DNA of 64,000 nucleotides from Solenopsis invicta (Eukaryota; Arthropoda; Insecta; Hymenoptera; Formicidae): the NCBI RefSeq assembly GCF_016802725.1, contig NC_052671.1, positions 14,713,231 through 14,777,230 of the forward strand, read 5' to 3'. A program made the position numbers and the translations under genes. The notes beneath the pieces are model-generated. The model ran no database searches. It was not told where the DNA came from and saw only the letters and a program-made list of their open reading frames with translations. Of this stretch, positions 60,241-64,000 are shown one piece after another (position 1 is the first letter of the stretch; the number at the start of each line of letters is the position of its first letter).

Positions 60241-62650
60241 TTTATGTATTAATGCGATCATATGATGCAGAACCAAACTGTTGATTTTGTAATTGAAATA
60301 ATATAATTTTATTTTTATCATTTGTACCGTAAATTTAAAGATTACGTCTACATGGTTTACTTACGTATCGTCTACGTTAGGTTCACACTAATCTTTCTCA
60401 TGTAGGCAATACAATAACATAGATTATTATAAATTGAATAACACGACTAGATACAGGAAATGATAATTAAATTATGACATTATTATATCTGGCCTTGGAG
60501 AGTATCGAGAAAATAAAAGTATAATAAAAAAATGGAATGTAATTTTCACTAGTTTTGATAAAACTGAGTCTTCTGTGCTTCATGGATTATATTATATTAT
60601 ATTATATTATATTATATTATATTATATTATATTATATTATATATATATATAAACACGAAACATAATTGACATAGTTTATATTATATAAGATACATAATGT
60701 AAATTATTTATATTTTACATATAAGTGTCTAATTCTGATTTTTATTTGATACTAATTTGTATTTCTATTAATGTATTAATAAAACTTGCAAATAAAACAT
60801 GTATTAAGTTTTATTTGTTTGATGATTTTGGTCATTCTATAATATTTTGTTTAGTTTTAAATAAAATCGATAACGTTACAAAAATCTTAATGTAAAATCT
60901 CAGTGGTACTTAAAGATGTAACTATAACCACTCAAAGTAATTGTTACAATTTTTTTACCTTATAAAATTTCCATAAAATTTATCTAAAGATGTATAGGTG
61001 AAGATATGGAATTCCAAAGGGATGTGTTAGCCTGGTATTATTATTCTGACAGGATTTTAATTTGGTTCACGACTGGCATTCGTGAGAAGTTCGACTCCAA
61101 TTTCGTAGGGTACTCCATGTAGGATCTGGGCGAGTGTATCGATATTGACGAGGGTACTGTCCACGTGACGTTTCGTTCAGAATAGCCCGGAATACCCCTG
61201 ACCTCAGTCCGAGCCTCAGCGGGGGTCTCTCACAAATTATAACTGCCAGACGTGATGCTAATCTGGAGAAAGTTTGGAAAAGCGAAGTTGATCGATTCTA
61301 ATTTATACCCGCGGTATGGTGCTTCGAACGAATATGCTAAATCTTCGGGAATCTCTGGAATCGAAGATAGCCCGCCCACGGACACACCCGACGTCAGCCA
61401 ACCCCTTTGGCATGTAATGCTTAATTTTAAATTTCACACTGATTCACATTGGAAAGTTATTCACGGTAAATATAAACAGCTTCCTGAGCCTGAACATTGA
61501 TACTTTGTACAAGTTATTGAGTTGTAAAAAATGAAAAAATCCACGCGAGGCTTTAACTGATTACTCCCAAAATTATTACATTAGTTAAACTTGATCGGAG
61601 CTACAAGTAAGAATTCTCTTCAATCCAGTCTGACACACATTTCAACCAATTTAGATTATTAAACATTTTCACGCTTAAGTTTGACATAAATAATAAAGAA
61701 ATATGAACAAAAAGTACTCATAATTTGACATTCAATGGACTTTTATTTATTTGACTACACTTTTTCTCACTTCTGAACGAAGAAACAGTTTTTGAAACTT
61801 TTTATTCATTTACCCGTTCTTTCACCATAAAGGACTTCAGTTTTTCTACTTCGGTTTTTACATAACACATTATTCATTAATCGTGTTTGAACTTTAATGT
61901 GGCTTGCTACTTTTAATTTTCTTTCTATTTACTTTATTTTTTCTATTTACTTTAATTTTTTAATTTATTTACTCTTTTATTTATTTACTTTTTTCTCGTC
62001 TAAACATATTATATTAAAATTTGGCTAAGAGTTAGTATGTTCCACATTTATAATAATTTACGACAATTACAAATAAATTAATTTTCAAATCTAAAAAATA
62101 CTTCTTTAGTTTATCATTGATTTTCTTTTTCCTAAATGTTTATTGTGCTTAATGTTAATTATATTTTTTTCAGCAACAGTAATAAATTCGACAGTCACTT
62201 TTATTGTTATTTTCTACACTTTGAATTTATTTGTGACAATTTCCGTTGTGTACTTCTATGTTTGTGCCTAATCTTCAATCTCCTGCTGATATTCACACAC
62301 ATACACACATAGTTTATTATTGTACTTAAAATCCCTTTAAATATAGTTTTAAGATATTGTATATATTTTAAGAACAACTTAGAATTCAAAATATTATTAA
62401 AATTATAAACATTTTTAAAATAAAATTGAGGAAACGTATAAATATCGCGATATTTATAAATTTAACAAAAACCAAAAGTTTAATTTGAATTTTTAAATCT
62501 TTCTCTTAAAATTTTTTGTCTTGCGAATTTGAAGATATAAAATAGATATAAAATAATATTGTTTCCATTAATATTTTAACAAAAAGCATTAGAAATACAT
62601 TTTATATTTGATTTTGTTTTCGTATAAGTGAAGAAAACGATAATGAATCA
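60240..62650. other. AT-rich stretch with a small GC-richer inlay
   Basis: AT-rich with a pentanucleotide microsatellite (60586-60650). Around 61020-61500 composition is suddenly more balanced and holds an 82-codon frame (61252-61500) of ordinary amino-acid mix, Pro/Asp-rich in the middle, with no domain I know. It may be a fragment of an inserted element. Confidence 0.55.
60586..60650. repeat. ATTAT pentanucleotide microsatellite
   Basis: Eleven perfect ATTAT units followed by five AT units. Confidence 0.97.
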
Positions 62651-64000
62651 TTATTTTGAAAAAAATAACTTTCCTTGTCAAAAATCCCAACTAATTCGAA
62701 GAGCGTAGTGAAAGAGCGTCAGTTTCTTTGCTCTCCACCAATTTCCCAAAGCTCTTCTTTGATCGCTCAAAGCGGAGCGATGTACACACGGGCGTCTTGC
62801 ACAATGCCACCTCCGGATTACTCATCCTCGGCGAGGCGCGATCGACGAATGCGGCCGCGCAGTCAGTGGGGGAAAATTTATGAAAGTAATCCGGCTCCGC
62901 TCTTGACTGCTGATCGGCGTGGGAGCCGGCGACGGATTTTTATTGTGGCCCCCGCCGCCGTTACGAGAAATCAAACTTTCCAACCGATAAAATACGACGC
63001 AACGGATATACGGAATAAAAGGACGCGGGGTGTCACCTGTCTGTATGCTCAACAGGTAACTCCCCCATTGTCGGAGCTGGGGCCCCGGCACCGTGTGCGT
63101 ACCCGTCGCGGCCGCGGGTTCTATGCGCGCGCGCGCGCGCGTGTGTGTGGGTGCGTGGATCTGTGCCCCGGCAGATTAGTGGGGGCTCGCGGGGACGCGA
63201 AGGGGTCAGACCTATCGAAGGGACTGGTTTTCTCATCTAGCGGACCTGAAAATCTCTCTCGCGCTGCGCTCGCCCGACCGATTCACGCGTTTCGCGCCAA
63301 TGCCCGATCTCGCGGCGCGGCGTCGTCGTATCGATCGGCTGCGAGATTAAAGCCTCTTCCGTGCAGAGAGAAGGAGCTGCGTGTGAAAACATTGGGAGCG
63401 CGCCGAACGTCTCTAGCACTTTTTATGCTCGTCGATTAAACGAGAATAGCGTCGACGTATCCAATCGTCGCTAATCTTTTTTAAAAAAAAAAAAACGTCT
63501 CTGCTTTTTGGCACGTTGAAAAGAGACGTAATAAATTATTTAATAATTGGTTACTGAAAAAAATATATGAATTATTAATTGTACGAGCGTAAAGTTTTAC
63601 GATCGTATTTATCGCTCAATACGAGGGATGGCGCGCATAAATTTCGATTAATGAGCGCGCCCATCCGCACGAATGCAAATCGATCTATCCGCGCGGTTTT
63701 TTCCACTTTTATCGAGAATTATGTCACGCATAAAAGCTGGAGCGTGACGTTCTTCCGTGGCTAGACGTAAGTGGCCGTAAAAACTGGCTTTTGCCCCTTT
63801 CCACAAAGGAGGCGAGATGAGATAACGCGAGGAAGATCGCCGAAAAATACGTCCGCTTCTTTGAGAGAATATAAACTGTCGGGTTTATCCGAAGGATCAG
63901 CCAGTGGCTACGGTAAGGTACAGTAAACTGCTTATCGCATAAAAATGGGATAAATTTTAACGAGCCAAAGCATTAGCGAGGCAACGGCGGAACTAATTGC
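62650..64000. other. GC-rich non-coding island
   Basis: Sharp rise in GC near 62690. The 254-codon frame at 62675-63439 crosses a GC/GT alternating run that it reads as Ala-Arg repeats, is Arg/Ser-rich, and overlaps minus-strand frames; no domain recognised. An A13 run occurs near 63484-63496. No gene recognised. Confidence 0.6.
63124..63149. repeat. Alternating GC then GT tract
   Basis: TGCGCGCGCGCG followed by GTGTGTGTG, 26 bases of strict purine-pyrimidine alternation. This is the sequence type with the strongest tendency to adopt Z-DNA. Confidence 0.9.

Noticed and set aside
62675..63439. 254-codon plus-strand frame
   Set aside because: Arg/Ser-rich, reads through the alternating GC/GT tract as Ala-Arg repeats, and overlaps opposite-strand frames; no domain seen.
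1..64000. tRNA, rRNA, known insect microRNA seeds, CRISPR and bacterial gene organisation
   Set aside because: Looked for tRNA B-box words, repeat-spacer patterns and well-known insect miRNA sequences by eye and found none; a computed scan would be needed to exclude divergent cases.

Overview
The window looks like non-coding insect nuclear DNA, most likely hymenopteran and possibly ant. That reading is an inference from composition and repeat types: CpG-rich, GC-balanced islands alternate with strongly AT-rich blocks, simple repeats are dense, and there are fossils of cut-and-paste transposons. There are no bacterial or phage signals: no operons, Shine-Dalgarno spacing, rRNA, tRNA or CRISPR. 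I recognise no intact host protein-coding gene. The open frames present are mostly short, overlap each other, cross simple repeats and show no domains. The window is best read as intergenic or long-intron sequence.

Layout. 1-11370 alternates GC-richer islands (about 1-2130, 3130-3900, 6030-8200, 10060-11370) with AT-rich stretches. It holds a perfect 24-bp palindrome (3703-3726), a 101-bp foldback MITE (9129-9229) and a long CA microsatellite. 11370-18130 is a large AT-rich block made of old transposon debris, with three broken zinc-finger frames that resemble the BED fingers of hAT-type transposases, internal duplicated segments and a nested foldback element. 18130-31850 mixes moderate-GC islands with AT-rich stretches. 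It contains a Harbinger-type MITE with a TAA target duplication (25514-25624), another short TIR element (20249-20335), and a 34-bp near-perfect palindrome (24475-24508).

31850-35200 carries two diverged copies of one AT-rich element, with about 1.4 kb of GC-richer sequence between them. 35200-44820 is mainly GC-rich with polypurine/polypyrimidine and GGC/GGA tracts, the longest open frame (36597-37520, no recognised domain), an inverted repeat pair about 1 kb apart (38816-39806), and a four-unit heat-shock-element match (41964-41981). 44825-46135 is a degenerate tandem array of about five units of roughly 240-330 bp. 46135-52050 is GC-richer. 52054-52924 is a complete-looking 871-bp transposon with terminal inverted repeats and repeated internal motifs. 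The rest alternates AT-rich (53890-55750, 60240-62650) and GC-rich (55750-60240, 62650-64000).

No genes act together here. What unifies the window is architecture: several AT-rich blocks can be identified as transposon or tandem-repeat sequence, and some have abrupt edges against GC-richer unique DNA. The GC islands may hold cis-regulatory DNA of a gene outside the window, but only cross-species conservation could show that. I found no convincing new molecular system. The best candidates for follow-up are the terminal-repeat element at 52 kb, the element pair at 32 and 34-35 kb, the tandem array at 45 kb, the zinc-finger relics at 14-18 kb, and the heat-shock-element match.
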